Below, in pieces: positions 22,921 through 35,148 of a stretch of 64,000 bases of DNA. Positions within the stretch are counted from its first letter, which is position 1. Each line of letters starts with the position of its first letter. Under the pieces are notes generated by a model. It worked only from the letters and a program-made list of their open reading frames with translations. It was not told the DNA's origin and did not search any database. Source of the DNA: Neocallimastix lanati (nom. inval.) (taxonomy: Eukaryota; Neocallimastigomycota; Neocallimastigomycetes; Neocallimastigales; Neocallimastigaceae); the NCBI GenBank assembly GCA_016946835.1, contig JACVTC010000182.1:228099-292098 (forward strand), given 5' to 3'. The translations under genes were made by a program, and so were the position numbers.

Positions 22921-23451
22921 AATATGTGAATTATAATAAATTGCAAGTATCAATCGAAATAAAATAAAATAAAATAAAATAAAATAAATATGCAGTGAAA
23001 TAATAATATATAATATGATAAAATAAAATAAATAAGATATTGATATGAAATTAATATAAAAACTGAATTTAGCAACAAATAAATTATATAATAAATAAAT
23101 GATATAGCATATTCATATATATTAACATGAATTTTATTATAATTTTTACAGTATTTTAAATTAATGTAAATTATTATATTTCCATATAATAAACAAACTT
23201 TATAATTAGAAAATAGTATAAAAAGAAATATTATTAAATATTATTATTAAATAATTAAATGAATAAATTAATAAATAAATAAAAATTTTCAGAATATGGC
23301 GAATGTAAATCATTATTTTTTTTGAAATATATCACATTTTAAATATTTTTAATAATTATTTTTTCAAAGAAATTATATGTGCCATTTTATTTTAATATTT
23401 AAATATTATATTCATAAATAAAAATTTATAAAAAAAATAATATAAGCCACA
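22921..23451. other. AT-rich stretch right of the minisatellite
   Basis: I see no gene or repeat boundary beyond a short TAAAA tail up to about 22990. Confidence 0.4.
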
Positions 23452-23517
23452 TTCCGAAATGAAAATTTATGTAAAAATATTTAAAGCCACATTCCGAAAC
23501 GCACCACCCCCACATCC
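23452..23517. repeat. MULE-like terminal motifs
   Basis: AAGCCACATTCCGAAA occurs twice (about 23454 and 23489), followed by CGCACCACCCCCACATCCAC. Inverted, this resembles the GGATGTGG...GCATTTCG block at 23877 and the outer sequence of the decayed MULE at 17530-17570. Probably a fragment of a MULE end or a non-autonomous derivative. Confidence 0.45.
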
Positions 23518-23534
23518 ACATAATATAAATAAAA

Positions 23535-23761
23535 TACACGTGACGTCAAATGTATCATTGAAATTAATTATTAATATAAACCTTATTTATTAATATTCTC
23601 AGAATTATTAGGCCTAAGATAACCCTTTGAATATTAAACAAGAATTTATATTAATTATTTATTTAAATATATATATTATTTATAATTAAATAAATAATAT
23701 TTTTAATTATTGAAATATAAATAACTGAAATTGAGATTTCAATTCAGTTATAATTTCAACA
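23535..23761 (-). mobile_element. LTR start fragment, family D (D3)
   Basis: On the minus strand it starts TGTTGAAATTATAACTG and follows the U3 of D1 and D2 through TTAGGCCTAA to TGACGTCA at 23541-23548. Truncated on the left. Its start abuts TACGT and then the TGTCACG fragment. Confidence 0.75.
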
Positions 23762-23766
23762 TACGT

Positions 23767-23874
23767 TGTCACGAATACTAGAGGATTTGAGATTAAAATT
23801 CATTATTAGATCAATTGAAATTTAATTTAGTTATTGATAAAAATTATTTTAATTCGATTTTAATTATAAAAATG
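23767..23874 (+). mobile_element. LTR start fragment, TGTCACGAATACTAG family
   Basis: 108 bp matching the start of 12506 and 3382. It ends at AATTATAAAAATG where MULE-like terminal motifs begin. Confidence 0.65.
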
Positions 23875-23980
23875 AAGGATGTGGTGCATTTCGCCAGGTT
23901 GCATTTCGCAATTTTTTGAAAGCATGTGGCGTATTAAAAAATGTGGCATTTCGCCAAATTGCAATTCGCCAAATTGAAAA
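23875..23980. repeat. MULE-like terminal motif cluster upstream of pol A
   Basis: It contains GGATGTGGTGCATTTCGCC, GTTGCATTTCGCAATT, ATGTGGCGTATTA and ATGTGGCATTTCGCC in close succession. These are the motifs of the decayed MULE ends. The sequence replaces the first part of the gag gene and supplies a new in-frame ATG at 23941 for the downstream polyprotein. Confidence 0.5.
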
Positions 23981-26900
23981 TTATTAAATATATAGGATGG
24001 CCCGACGAAGTTTTAATTGATATCATCGGTAAGGGTCTACTTGACAAAGTCCGCGAAGAGTTTGATAAACTCGAAAAGCCATCTACTCTTTTTGAAGCTA
24101 CCAACATTATTATTGGAATTGATAAGAAGTGTTTTTTGGAAAGTCGTCTACGCCACAATCAAAAAAATAAATTTAATGGAAAAATGTCGTTTCATAGGAA
24201 GAGAAACGATTTACTAAAATCAGAAAAGAATTCTAAACATTCTCATTTCAGAAAAAATAAGTCTAAAAACGACATACTTTCAGCAAATTACACCCCGAAT
24301 ATTAAAACAACAATCACAACTACCTTCTACCTTGATATTAATGGAAGAAATATTAAGGCAAATCTATTAATTGATTCGGGTTCTGCCAGAAGTTTTATTT
24401 GTAAAAACTTCGCAAATTCTAATAAATTACCTGTGATAGGACTCAATTCCCAAATCAACATCCAACTTCCTAATGGGAAAAGTATGAATATCAGACAAAC
24501 TACTAAGCCCCTTAAATTAAAATTTATGGATCATAAGGACACTTTTGAATTCTGCATTGCTAATCTATCTCTTCAGGGCATTAATGGTATTCTTGGAAGG
24601 GATTGGTTATCCGTTCACAATCCTTTCATCGATTATAAAAATAATAGAATCTACTTCCTTGGTAGATACTGTGGCTCACATTGCCCATCCTCCAAAAGTA
24701 ATAAGTTTTTTAATCAAAATAAAAATATTACTGCTTCAATGTTGGAGAATTCAGAAGAAGATTTAGTATTACCAAATTCGGCTTTTGATACAGATATCTC
24801 AGATTCTGATTTATGTGCTGCAATGATTGATTCAGAAGAAGTAAACACTGACGTTCAGGGAAAAGAAGAGATTATTAATAAATACTATTCGGATCTTAAA
24901 ATAGTATTTGAAAAGAAACAAGCTGAGAACTTACCACCCTATCGTGACTATGATATTGCTATTGAGCTTATTCCTGGTGGACAACTTTATTTTGGTCCAA
25001 TATACTCTCTTACTGTACAAGAACTGAAAGCTTTAAAGGATTATATTAAGGAAAACTTAAAAAAGAAATTCATTAGGAAGTCAAAATCACCAGCAGGTGC
25101 TCCCATATTATTTGTAATGAAACGCGATGGTACCCTTAGACTCTGTGTAGATTATCGCCGATTAAATGCTATCACAATCCGTAATAGCTACCCAATTCCA
25201 AGAATAAATGACTTGATTGAATCCTTTCAAGGAGCTAAGATATTTACTCGTCTTGACCTTAGATCTGCTTATAACCTAATCAGAGTTAAAGAAGGTCACG
25301 AATATCTTACTGCTTTTAGAACCCCTTTAGGACATTTCGAATATCTCGTTATGCCTTTTGGACTTCGAAATGCCCCTTCGGCTTTTCAACGTTTTGTACA
25401 AGATATCTTCAGTGATATCATTGGTTCTTTCGTGCAAGTCTATCTGGACGACATCATTATTTACTCTAACAACGAAAAAGAATATATTAAACATGTTAGG
25501 ATTGTTCTTCAACTTCTCATCAACAATGGATTATATGCTAAATTAGAGAAATGTGACTTCCATGTTACTAAAACCACTTTCTTAGGCTTCACTTTTTCTG
25601 TAGATGGTCTCACTATGGATAAGGATAAGGTAAAATCTGTTCTGGATTGGCCTATTCCAAAGAATCAAAAGGAATTACAAAGTTTTCTAGGCTTATGTAA
25701 TTTCTATCGAAAGTTTATCAATAATTTTGCCAAAAATATGGAACCTCTTCGTCGACTTTTAAGGAAAAATACTACATTTAATTGGGATGAATCAGCAAAT
25801 GAAGCTTTTAATAAATTGAAAGAATCTTTTAAAGCTGATGAAGTGCTCATTTTTCCTAATCCAGAGAAAGAATTCATCGTTGAAACAGATGCTAGCGACT
25901 TTGCTGTCGGTTGCATACTTTCTCAGGTTAGTGACACTGATAACTTATTGCATCCCGTAGCCTTCCATTCTAGATCCCTCAATAAAGCAGAAGTCAATTA
26001 TACTATATATGATAAAGAACTTCTTGCTATAATTACAGCGTTTGAAACTTGGAGGCATCATTTAGAAGGCGCAAAATTTCCTGTTCAAGTAATAACAGAC
26101 CACAAGAACTTATTGTATTTTAAGAAACCCCAACATTTAAATCAAAGACAAATTCGTTGGAGTCTCTTTTTATCAAAGTTTAACTATTGGATTGCATTCA
26201 GATCAGGCGCTAAAAGTGGCAAACCAGATGCTCTTTCAAGACGCCCAGATTTTAAATCTGACTCTTCATCTGAATCACAACCTGTAATTAACAATAATGC
26301 TTTCTGTTGTGCTATAAATGACAATATTAGTAGTCTTATTGAAGCTCAGAAAGCTGATAATTATTGTAAAAATATCCTCTTAAAAATAAGGGATAAGTCA
26401 AACAACATCAAAAGTTCTTTATTTTCCTTCGTCGATGGCGTACTTCACTTTCAAAAGCGTATTATTATTCCTTCCAGTCTCAGGGCTAGACTTTTAAAGT
26501 CTTTCCATGATGCACCCACTAGTGGCCATCAGGGGGTAGATAGGACCTTTGAAAAACTCAGAAGGAACTGCTGGTGGCCTAATATGAAAAAAGATATTTC
26601 AAATTATGTGGCTTCTTGTGATGTTTGTTGTAGAAATAAAATCCGTCGTCATAAACCTTATGGTAAACTAATACCACTTCCTACTCCTACAAAACCCTGG
26701 GAAGTTATTGGCGTCGATTTTATTGTTTCATTACCTTCTTCACAAGATTGCACTTGTATCATGGTTGTTTCTGATCATTTAACCAAAATGATTCATTTAG
26801 TACCCTGCTCCGATGTTCCCTCTGCCGACTTAACTGCCAAGTTCTTACTTTTCCAAGTCTTTAAGTATCATGGTTTTCCTAAAGTGATTGTGTCTGATCA

Positions 26901-27549
26901 TGGTTCCCAATTCTCTTCTCAATTTTGGACTTCGTTGTGCGATGCTATTCGTACTAAACCAAGACTTGCTACTGCTCACCACCAACAATCAAATGGTCAG
27001 GTTGAACGGGCTAATGCTGTAATAGAACAATATCTTCGCTGCTATTGTTCTTCTGCTCAAAACGAATGGTGTTTCTACCTCCCTTTATGTGAAATGTCCT
27101 ACAACAACTCCATTCACAAATCAATAGCTCAAACTCCTTTTCATGCTAACTATGGATTTGACCCAAATTGTGTTATTGATTCACCACGGATTCTGCTAAA
27201 AGATAATGCTTCTGTTCTTACTAGGGATTGGTCTTCACATTTCAATGCCCTTCGTCAACATTTAGTTATAGCCAAAGAAGATTTTAAGAAATATGCTGAC
27301 AATAAAAAATCTGTAGGACCTGACTTTAAGGTAAATGATTTGGTTATGCTTAGAAGATACTACTTTACGAATGAACCCTCTAGAAAATTATCCACTCAAT
27401 ATCTTGGACCTTTTAAAATCATCGAGAAAAGGGAAAGAATGAATTAACGTTTGGAACTTCCAGAGAACTTACATCTCCATCCGGTATTTCATATCTCACA
27501 ATTGGAACCATATACTAAAAGAAATGAAGACTTAATGGAAACATCATAA
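23941..27549 (+). pseudogene. Ty3/gypsy polyprotein (gag C-end, protease, RT, RNase H, integrase), element A
   Basis: Almost complete pol in one frame. The first about 15 residues come from MULE-like sequence. Gag-like sequence begins near residue 16, protease DSG is at 145-147, RT carries YLDD at 501-504, RNase H acidic residues are D650, E693 and D720, the integrase zinc motif is H856, H863, C893, C896, and its DDE triad is D926, D986, E1022. A TAA at 27445-27447 stops the frame, yet the same frame continues for 34 codons with the conserved gypsy C-terminal motif HPVFHISQLEPY, so a single substitution truncates it. Gag is missing upstream, so the copy cannot move by itself. Its 3' LTR follows after 13 bp. 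Gag and protease share one frame here, unlike D and G. Confidence 0.92.
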
Positions 27550-27562
27550 TTAAACAGAGCAA

Positions 27563-28366
27563 TGTAAGAATCTATAATTATTTGCTAACAAATAATTATA
27601 TTTTCTTAGTTAAGTTATTATAACTATAACTTTATTTAATTACATATAATATTTATTAAATTTATTTAATTTAATTTTAAATATTCATTAATTTAACAAA
27701 ATTTATTTAATTAATTTTAAATAATATATTTACAATATGTTAAATTCTCTACTGTAACTAATGTATTTTGTATTGTATTTTATTCTGTATTTTATAATGT
27801 ATTCTGATAAATATCTTTTATTAATTTATTCTTTTATTTTCGATCATTAGATTGGAAAATCGGTTAATTAAGATTTTTTCCAATTACTTTTTAGAAGTAA
27901 TCGGTTTTACTTAATTAATGCGATAATCGATATGGATAGAATATCGATCGAAAACTTATCTAGGTTTTTCTATCTAATCTTTTCCTAGATAAGAGATTTG
28001 TTAAGATTAGAAAACCCTTTCTTATTTAACCTTATTTTCATAAAAAAATATAAATAAGGCTCTTGAGTTCACTTTGAGAAATCAAGAGTTATTATTATAA
28101 AAACCATAGTTATAATAGTAACAATTTTATATTTTTAACTTTAATAAATTAATAAAAATATTTTATTCAAAAACATATTTTTAAAATCAATTTATACAAA
28201 CAATTCCTCTCTTACTTTTTGTGTTATTATTATAATTAATTTTATAATAAACTCTACTCTAAAGGTAAAAAAATTTATTTTATTTTATTTTCTCAACTTA
28301 ATGAATTAGTCGTTAAGTTGTAGTTAATAATTCTATTTTGAGTTAGTTCTTAATAGAATTATTACA
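27563..28366 (+). mobile_element. 3' LTR of element A, family B
   Basis: 804 bp from TGTAAGAATCTATAATT to AGAATTATTACA (TGTAA and TTACA termini), matching solo copies B1 and B2. Cassette: TCTAATCTT...AAGATTAGA at about 27976-28014, TATAAATAAG near 28049 and hairpin CTCTTGAG...TCAAGAG at 28060-28088. No 5' LTR remains. Confidence 0.88.
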
Positions 28367-28607
28367 TTTTAGTATTCGTTACAAAGATTGAATTCTTAAT
28401 TATAAAACTCTGTGTGTGTTATTAATTATTTAATTTAATTAAATTGTTATAATTAATAATAAACATCTTGACCTGACCAATTTAACCCAAACTAGGAAAG
28501 ATTTAGCAAGAATCTAACTTACCACTCAATAAAATTTAAGTATAATCTTTTACCTATTTAAAAAACTTATCATTTATTATTATAACCTTTTGTAATAAAT
28601 TTTATTT
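28367..28607 (+). mobile_element. LTR end and leader fragment
   Basis: It matches the U5-like GTGTGTGTTATT block and leader (CTTGACCTGACC, CCCAAACTAGG, TTAGCAAGAATC) found at 13570-13720 and, inverted, near 4147. No gag follows. Confidence 0.6.
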
Positions 28608-28819
28608 ATTATTAATAAAGTTAATAATTAGTATCGTATTTCTTTATTTGCTTATATTAAACTTTGTTTAAAGTTTAAATTAATTTAGTTTACTTTAATT
28701 TTAATTATAGTTAATTTTAGTCATATTATTAAGATAAATTTATTCTTAATTCTTAAAATAAACATTATGATTTTTTTATTTACTATTATGATTTTTAAAA
28801 ATAATTCTTATTATATTTT
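28608..28819 (+). repeat. direct repeat flanking pol fragment B, left copy
   Basis: About 212 bp, nearly identical to 31252-31464 (shared TTAATAATTAGTAT, AAACTTTGTTTA, TAATTTTAGTCATATTA). It directly abuts the left end of pol B. Confidence 0.8.
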
Positions 28820-28821
28820 AC

Positions 28822-31152
28822 CCAAAGACTGAACGACATATTCAACTTGTAGAAGGAAAGAAAAATTACAATATTAAAGACGAGTTGAATTTATTTGTCA
28901 GTCAAATTACCTTAGGACAACTATTAGATATTAGTCCAAAGGTTAGAAATGAATTGAGTAAGTTACTTAAATTAAATAAAACTAATATTATTAGCGCTCT
29001 TTCGAATTTAGAACCCTCCATAACCCTTATCAATAATATTGATCATAATTATATTTCGACTTCCAAAAATGTGGATGAAGATGTGTTAGCTATGGTTCTA
29101 GCTACTGTAGGAAATTCTCGTGAAAGACTCCTGTTGGATACCTGTAGTAACTTAAATGTAGTTACTGAAGAATTTCTTAGTTCACTAGAAAACTATAAAA
29201 TTATTGGTACTGGATCTGGTAAAATTCGGCAAGCAGCTAAGGATTGTCCTGACAGCTCTAGTAATATTGTTCAGTTTTCTTTCACTATAAGAAACTACCC
29301 TCTTATGCTTAATTTCAGAGTATTAGATAATCCCGATCCTTTCCACGACATCTTAATTGGATTGAAAGCTCAAGCTGATCATAAATTAGTTGTATTTCCA
29401 CATGAAAATAATTTGAGTCACATGAAAGATGATGGGTTGTATGAAGTTTTGGCATATCTTAATCAAGATCTTGATGATGAAAAGCTAGTTTGCTTTATTA
29501 AGAAAATAGATAGCGACATTTCTAATTCAAATCTCTCCCCTAAATCAGAAGGTACAATGTGTTTAATTAAAAATGAAAGCAATATTAATCGAATTCAATT
29601 CAAAGAACACCAACAAGAATCATCAGAAACTTTAACACCGTTGATCTATATTCATAATGATTCATTCCTTAATACTATAACTGAACGGTATAGGCCAAGA
29701 GTAGTTAAAATTCTTGAAGATTATATCTCTATTATTGCTACTTCTAGTGATAATCTTTCACCGTTCAAATTAACTCCACATGAAATCCATTTAATTCCTG
29801 GAACCCAACCAATTAAACAGCGAAGTTACCGTATCTCAAAATTTAAGGCTGATATTTTGAAAAAGGAGCTTATTAAACTTATAAACAAAAAATTAATTGT
29901 CCCTTCACATTCAGCATGGTCCTCTCCGGTGGTAATTGTACCTAAAAGTAATGGTAAATGGAGAATCTGTATTGATTACAGAAAAGTCAACGATGTTACC
30001 ATTAAAGATGCTTATTCTCTTACCTTCATTGACGAGATTTTTGATGGTCTTAATGGTGCTTAATGGTGCTACCTTTTTCTCTACTTTAGATCTTTATTCT
30101 GGGTATCATCAGATACCTATGCATCCCGACAGCGTAGACATTACTAGCTTCACTACACTTTTGCTTTAAAGTGATGCCCTTTGGTAATTGCAACGCTCCC
30201 GCAACATTTCAGAGGGAAATGAACCAAATTCTTTTTCCCCTTATTGGAAAGTGTGTTTACAATTTTATTGATGATATTCTTATTTACTCTAAATCTGAAG
30301 AGGAACATTTAATCCATTTGAATCAAGTTTTATCTATTCTTAAAGAAAAGAACCTTAAAATTAATATCGAGAAATGCACCTTTATGAAATCGGAAGTGAA
30401 GGTTCTTGGTCATCTTCTAACAAGTAAAGGTTTGAAACCTCTTCCTAATAAAGTGGAATCTATTTGTAATTGGGGTCCTCCGACTAATGTGTCTGAATTA
30501 AGATCTTTTCTTGGTGCTATTGATTATTACCGTCAATTCATTAAGAACTTTTCTGCCGCTTCGGAACCCTTATGCCGTCTGCTTAAAAAGAATCAAAAAT
30601 TTATTTGGACTTCGGAACAAGACCTATGTTTTAATCTCCTAAAAGAAAAACTAATTTCAGCCCCTGTGTTGAAGTTTCCTGATTTTAGCAAACCTATTAT
30701 AATTCGAACAGATGCTTCCTATAAAGGACTCGGTGGGGTTTTACTCCAAAAAGGGGAGGATGGTGCTACTGAACATCCCATTCATTACGAAAGTAGAACC
30801 TTAACAAAAGCAGAAAATAATTATGGAATTACAGACCTGGAAGGTGCAGCTTTATATTATTCTCTAACAAAATTTAAGCCATATATATTAGGAAACAAAA
30901 TTCCAACAGTGGTTTTTACAGATCACAAACCCTTACTCGGTCTATATATGAATAAAGAACCTAATAACGTCAGACAGATGAGATGGTAAGTGGGTTGAAG
31001 TGGAGCCACTTAGTTCCATTACCTCTCAGGATGTGGTAAATTTTTTTATTAAGGTATTCTCTAGACATGGTGCTCCGGAAATCATAACTACGGATAATGG
31101 AGCCCAGTTGACTTCAGACTTTACTAAGATTTTTCTAGATCTTTATTATAAA
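28822..31152 (+). pseudogene. Ty3/gypsy pol fragment (protease, RT, RNase H, integrase core), element B
   Basis: Four or more lesions. Protease-like sequence reads LLLDTCSNLN at about 29137, with Cys where Gly is usual. The first frame ends at 30063 because TAATGGTGCT is tandemly duplicated (30051-30070). A second break at about 30160-30170 is a small deletion before the MPFG block. The frame 30171-30989 then carries NFIDDILIYS (RT active site) and RNase H (IIRTDASYKG, VVFTDHKP). At 30988 a deletion of roughly 560 bp, judged against element F, joins RNase H to integrase KWVEVEP. The integrase ends after TDNGAQLTSDFTKIF. Closest relative in the window is element F. It has no LTRs of its own. 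Confidence 0.9.
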
Positions 31153-31251
31153 GTGTTTTATGATAAAACAGATTATAATAATACAAAAACACTATATTAA
31201 ATAAATTCTTTTTATTAAAAATAATTGGTTTTTTTAAAAAAATCTTTTATA

Positions 31252-31464
31252 ATTATTAATAAAGTTAATAATTAGTATTATATTCCTTTATTTGTTTATA
31301 TTAAACTTTGTTTATAGTTTAAATTAATTTAGTTTACTTTAATTTTAATTATAGTTAATTTTAGTCATATTAACAAAATAAATTTATTCTTAATTCTTAA
31401 AATAAACATTATGATTATTTTATTTACTATTATGATTTTTAAAAATAATTCTTATTATATTTTT
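31252..31464 (+). repeat. direct repeat flanking pol fragment B, right copy
   Basis: Second copy of 28608-28819, same orientation, about 100 bp beyond the last recognisable pol codon. Confidence 0.8.
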
Positions 31465-32466
31465 ATAAACAAAAATATTATATTTCAGATATTTAATTAA
31501 ATAGTTTAATTGTAAAAATTATTATAAAAAGAAGTAATTTTTCATTGTAAAATAATTATCGAAAAAAACGTTATTAATTATTAATAAAAAAAAAATTTTT
31601 TAAAAATAAAATAAAACTTTATATATATATAAGTAATTATTATTTTTACAACCCGACTTTACCATCATGATAAAGGAAGAAATTTATAATTTAAAATTAA
31701 TTAATAAACTAAAATTAACAATTTATAATAATAATTTACTAAATTATAAAATCATAAATAATTATTATAAAAAGTTAGTATTTTCAAATAAAATTTTAAG
31801 ATTAATAAAAGAACAATGTAAATTTAAATAATTAATATAGAAATTAAATTTAAATAATTTTATTATGTAAAATATTTTTATTGTATAAAAATTTGTTATT
31901 ATTTGATATAATTGTAAATAGTTATTTTATTTTAAAGACTTAAAGCTAATTCTTTTTTAAAATAGAAAATAAGACTTTAAATAGAATTGAAATAGTAATA
32001 CTTTCTATCTTTAATATTTCTAAAAGATAGGGTTAATTAATTAAATTAGATAGTTAATTATATAGTTTAATCTTAACGAAAATTATAAAAACATGTAATA
32101 ATTCTTATTTAAAAGAATAACATTTTTGTTAACATTTTTGTTTATCAAAACTTGTTCAATAAATACTTATTTTATTTATATTTTTATTTAAATTAAAAAG
32201 TATTTATTTAATATTATAAATTTAAAACTTTATAAAAATTAATATTTAAAAATTAAATAAAATTTATGTATTAAAATAACTTCAGTGTTTCTAATAAATC
32301 AATTTTAAAAAGTTTTGTAATAAAACATATTTTAATTATCTTAAAATTTATCTCTTTGATAAAGAGTTATTAATAAACAAAAGTAAGTTATTGATAATTT
32401 CTTAACACTCAAATTTCAATTTACTCTTTTTGTACTAGAAACTACTTTAGAAAAGAAAACCATCGA
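31465..32466. other. AT-rich repeat-derived stretch
   Basis: No gene seen. The last about 135 bp (TTTTGTACTAGAAACTACTT, then AGAAAACCAT) match 57000-57126, so this side of the tRNA-Ser locus is duplicated. U5-like AATAAAACATATTT occurs near 32322. Confidence 0.45.
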
Positions 32467-33082
32467 TTTTTATTATTTTTTTAGACTAGGAAGAGAATAC
32501 ACCTCCAGTGCTTTATTAATTTTAATATAAAAAAATACATGTAAGGTGAAATGGACATTTGAAATTAAAAAAAAAAAAAAATAAAAATAAAAGTTAAAAA
32601 AAAAAAAAGTAAAAGTTAAAAAAAAAATAAAAAAATAAAAAAAAATAAAAAAATAAAAAAAAATAAAAAACAAAAGCTCAAAAAATACTATGTATTTCGA
32701 CAAAGCTATACTATGCGGAAAATTTTCCCCTTTCTAACAAATAAAAAAATGTAATAAAACCTAGAACATTCTTTAAAAATAGATAGTGTTGGTGTCCTCT
32801 AAATTTTTTTTTTTTTTTTAGACAAGAAAGAGAATACACTTCCAGTGCTTTATTAATTTTATTATAAAAAAATACATGTAAGGTGAAAAGTACATTTTAA
32901 ATTAAAATATAAAATAAAAGTTAAACAATAAAAAATAAAAAAAATAAAAAAGCTCAAAAATACTATGTATTTCGGCAAAGTTGTACTATGCGGAAAAAAT
33001 TCCTTTTCTAACAAATAAAAAAAAGTAATAAAACAAAGAAGCAACATCTTTTAAAATAGATTAGCGTGGTGTCCACTAAACT
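32467..33082 (-). repeat. tandem pair of A-tailed repeat modules downstream of tRNA-Ser
   Basis: Two head-to-tail units (about 32473-32799 and 32806-33082). On the minus strand each starts near GGACACCA, contains TTTGCCGAAATACATAGTAT-like and CACCTTACATGTATTTT blocks, and ends CTGGAAGTGTATTCTC...GTCT followed by an A run. The 3' A tail suggests retroposition, but no open frame is present. A third complete and a fourth partial unit lie at the second tRNA-Ser locus. The short minus-strand frames here are composition artefacts. Confidence 0.75.
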
Positions 33083-33160
33083 TTCAGGGAGTATAAAATA
33101 TTTAATATATTTAAAAGGTTTAATAATAATTCCTTATTTAAATGTTTGATAAAAAATAAT
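33083..33160. other. spacer between tRNA-Ser and the A-tailed modules
   Basis: Shared with 58501-58576 (GGGAG.ATAAAATATTTAATA). It includes the T run (minus strand) that would end tRNA-Ser transcription. Confidence 0.5.
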
Positions 33161-33242
33161 CGTCACCCGCAGGACTCGAACCTGCGCTCCCAAAGGGAAA
33201 TGGCTTAGCAGGCCACCGCATTAACCACTCCGCCAAAGTGAC
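33161..33242 (-). tRNA. tRNA-Ser(GCU), copy 1
   Basis: 82-nt class II tRNA. Acceptor GTCACTT pairs with GGGTGAC, anticodon stem GTGGC/GCCAT with loop CTGCTAA (anticodon GCU), a long variable arm CCCTTTGGG, and T arm GCAGG TTCGAGT CCTGC. Every acceptor position can pair (two as G-U). A T run lies downstream on the minus strand. A family B LTR starts 16 nt upstream. Confidence 0.96.
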
Positions 33243-33258
33243 TACAGTTTTTTTAATT

Positions 33259-34231
33259 TGTAAGAAATAATAATTATTTACTAATAAATAATTATTAATT
33301 CTTAGTCTTTATAATTATTGATAATAATTATAAATTTATTTAAATTATAATTAATTCATACATTGAGATATTATTATCAAATTTATTATAATTGTAATTA
33401 TTCATGCACTTAAATAATATTAGAAAAATTATTTAAATAATTATTATATGTACACTTATTAATATTATTAATTTTATTTAGTTATTCATTTAATTATCAA
33501 GTTAATTTAAACATTAGTTTTATTTATTTTTTACATTGTACATTTAAAAGAACAATTAATAAGTTTCTGTATTTTTTATAATTCTGTATTCTAGTTTAAA
33601 GATAGTTTTATGTTAATAAGTTTAGATTAGATTTTAAAAATAATATTTAGAAAAATAGAATAGTTTAGATCATTCCGGTTATTATTGATTTTTCCTTTTA
33701 TTTGATGATCTAAATTAAAATTTAGGAAATCGATATATTAAGGTTTTATCCAAATATAAAATAATATATTTGGTTTTACTTAATATATACGATGATCGAT
33801 ATGAATAGAATATCGATCAAAAAACTTATCTAGTTTTTTCTTCTAATCTTTTTCTAGATAAGATATTTTTTAAGATTAGAAAACCCTTTTTATTTAACCT
33901 TATTTCCATAAAAAAATATAAATAAGGCTCTTGATTTCCCTTTAAGAAATCAAGAGTTATTATTATAAAAATATAGTTATAATAATAGCAATTTTATATT
34001 TTAAACTTTAACAAATTAATAAAATATTTTATTCAAAAACATATTTTTTAAAACCAAATTTATCCAAATATTCCTTATTTTACTTTTTGTGTTGTTATTA
34101 TAATTAATTTTATAATAAACTCGTTTTTAGGTAAAATTTTTATTTTTATTTTATTTCTCAATTTAATGAATTAGTCATTAAGTTGAAGTTAATAATCATA
34201 TTTAGTAATAGAACTTAGTATGATTATTACA
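33259..34231 (+). mobile_element. solo LTR, family B (copy B2), adjacent to tRNA-Ser
   Basis: 973 bp from TGTAAGAAATAATAATT to TATGATTATTACA. Flanks TAATT (33254-33258) and TATTT (34232-34236) agree at four of five positions. Cassette: TCTAATCTT...AAGATTAGA at 33842-33879, TATAAATAAG near 33917, hairpin CTCTTGATTTC...GAAATCAAGAG at 33928-33956. Its 5' end faces the tRNA. Confidence 0.85.
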
Positions 34232-34238
34232 TATTTGT

Positions 34239-35138
34239 TGTAAAGAATTATAATTATTTTTCAAAATAATTATTATTCTTCATTAAAAAATTAATATTTA
34301 AAGTTTATTATTTTATAAAATTTTATGAATAATTTTATTAATTATGTCACATAGTAATTATTAATTAATGTTATTGTTTTAAAATTTATTTACATTAAAT
34401 TAAATTATCAATAATTAATATATTAAATTATAATAATGTATTATTGTATTAAAATAATGATAAATTCTATTTATTTCATTAATTAAAAAAAATTAAATTA
34501 TTTTAAAATGATAATTTTATTTAATCAATAAATAATTAAATTATATTATTTCTTGGACTTTTAATTAAGAAAATTAAAATAATTAATTATTTAATTATAC
34601 TTGTGATTAAATATTAATAAAATTAATATATAATTAGTTAATAAGTTTTCTCCCTTATTCGGGTTTTCTTATTAACTAAAGATTGATGTAATTAAACACC
34701 AATCGAGATCTATCTAGTTTTTTCTTCTAATCTTTTTCTAGATAGAGATAATTTTCCAAGATTAGAGATCAAATTAATATAAATAGGACTCTTGATTCTT
34801 CTAAAAATAATCAAGAGTTATTATTATAAGAAATTATAATAATTAACACAAATATTTTAATATTACTTTTAATAAAAAATTTTTATAATAAAATAATTTT
34901 TAAAATACTCTTGACTTTTAACTTTTAGTGTTGTTTATTATAATCTTATAATAATCTCTAAGTTTTTAAATTTTCGTTTTCAAATTTTTATATTATATTT
35001 TTTAATTTTATCTCAATTAATAATATTTTTTATTATTAATTTTAGAAAGAATTAATTATTAATATAATTAAATATTTTTAATTAATTCTTTATATTTGTG
35101 TAAGAAATACAAATAAATTTATTAATAACTTATTTACA
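34239..35138 (+). mobile_element. solo LTR, family L
   Basis: 900 bp from TGTAAAGAATTATAATT to AACTTATTTACA. Flanks TTTGT and TTTCT agree at four of five. It has the same promoter cassette (TATAAATAG near 34779, hairpin CTCTTGATT...AATCAAGAG at 34789-34817). The rest differs from family B. Confidence 0.7.
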
Positions 35139-35148
35139 TTTCTTAGTT

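Noticed and set aside
32473-33047. Two minus-strand frames of 76 and 61 codons
   Set aside because: They come from T runs in the A-tailed modules, which are repeats without conserved coding potential between copies.
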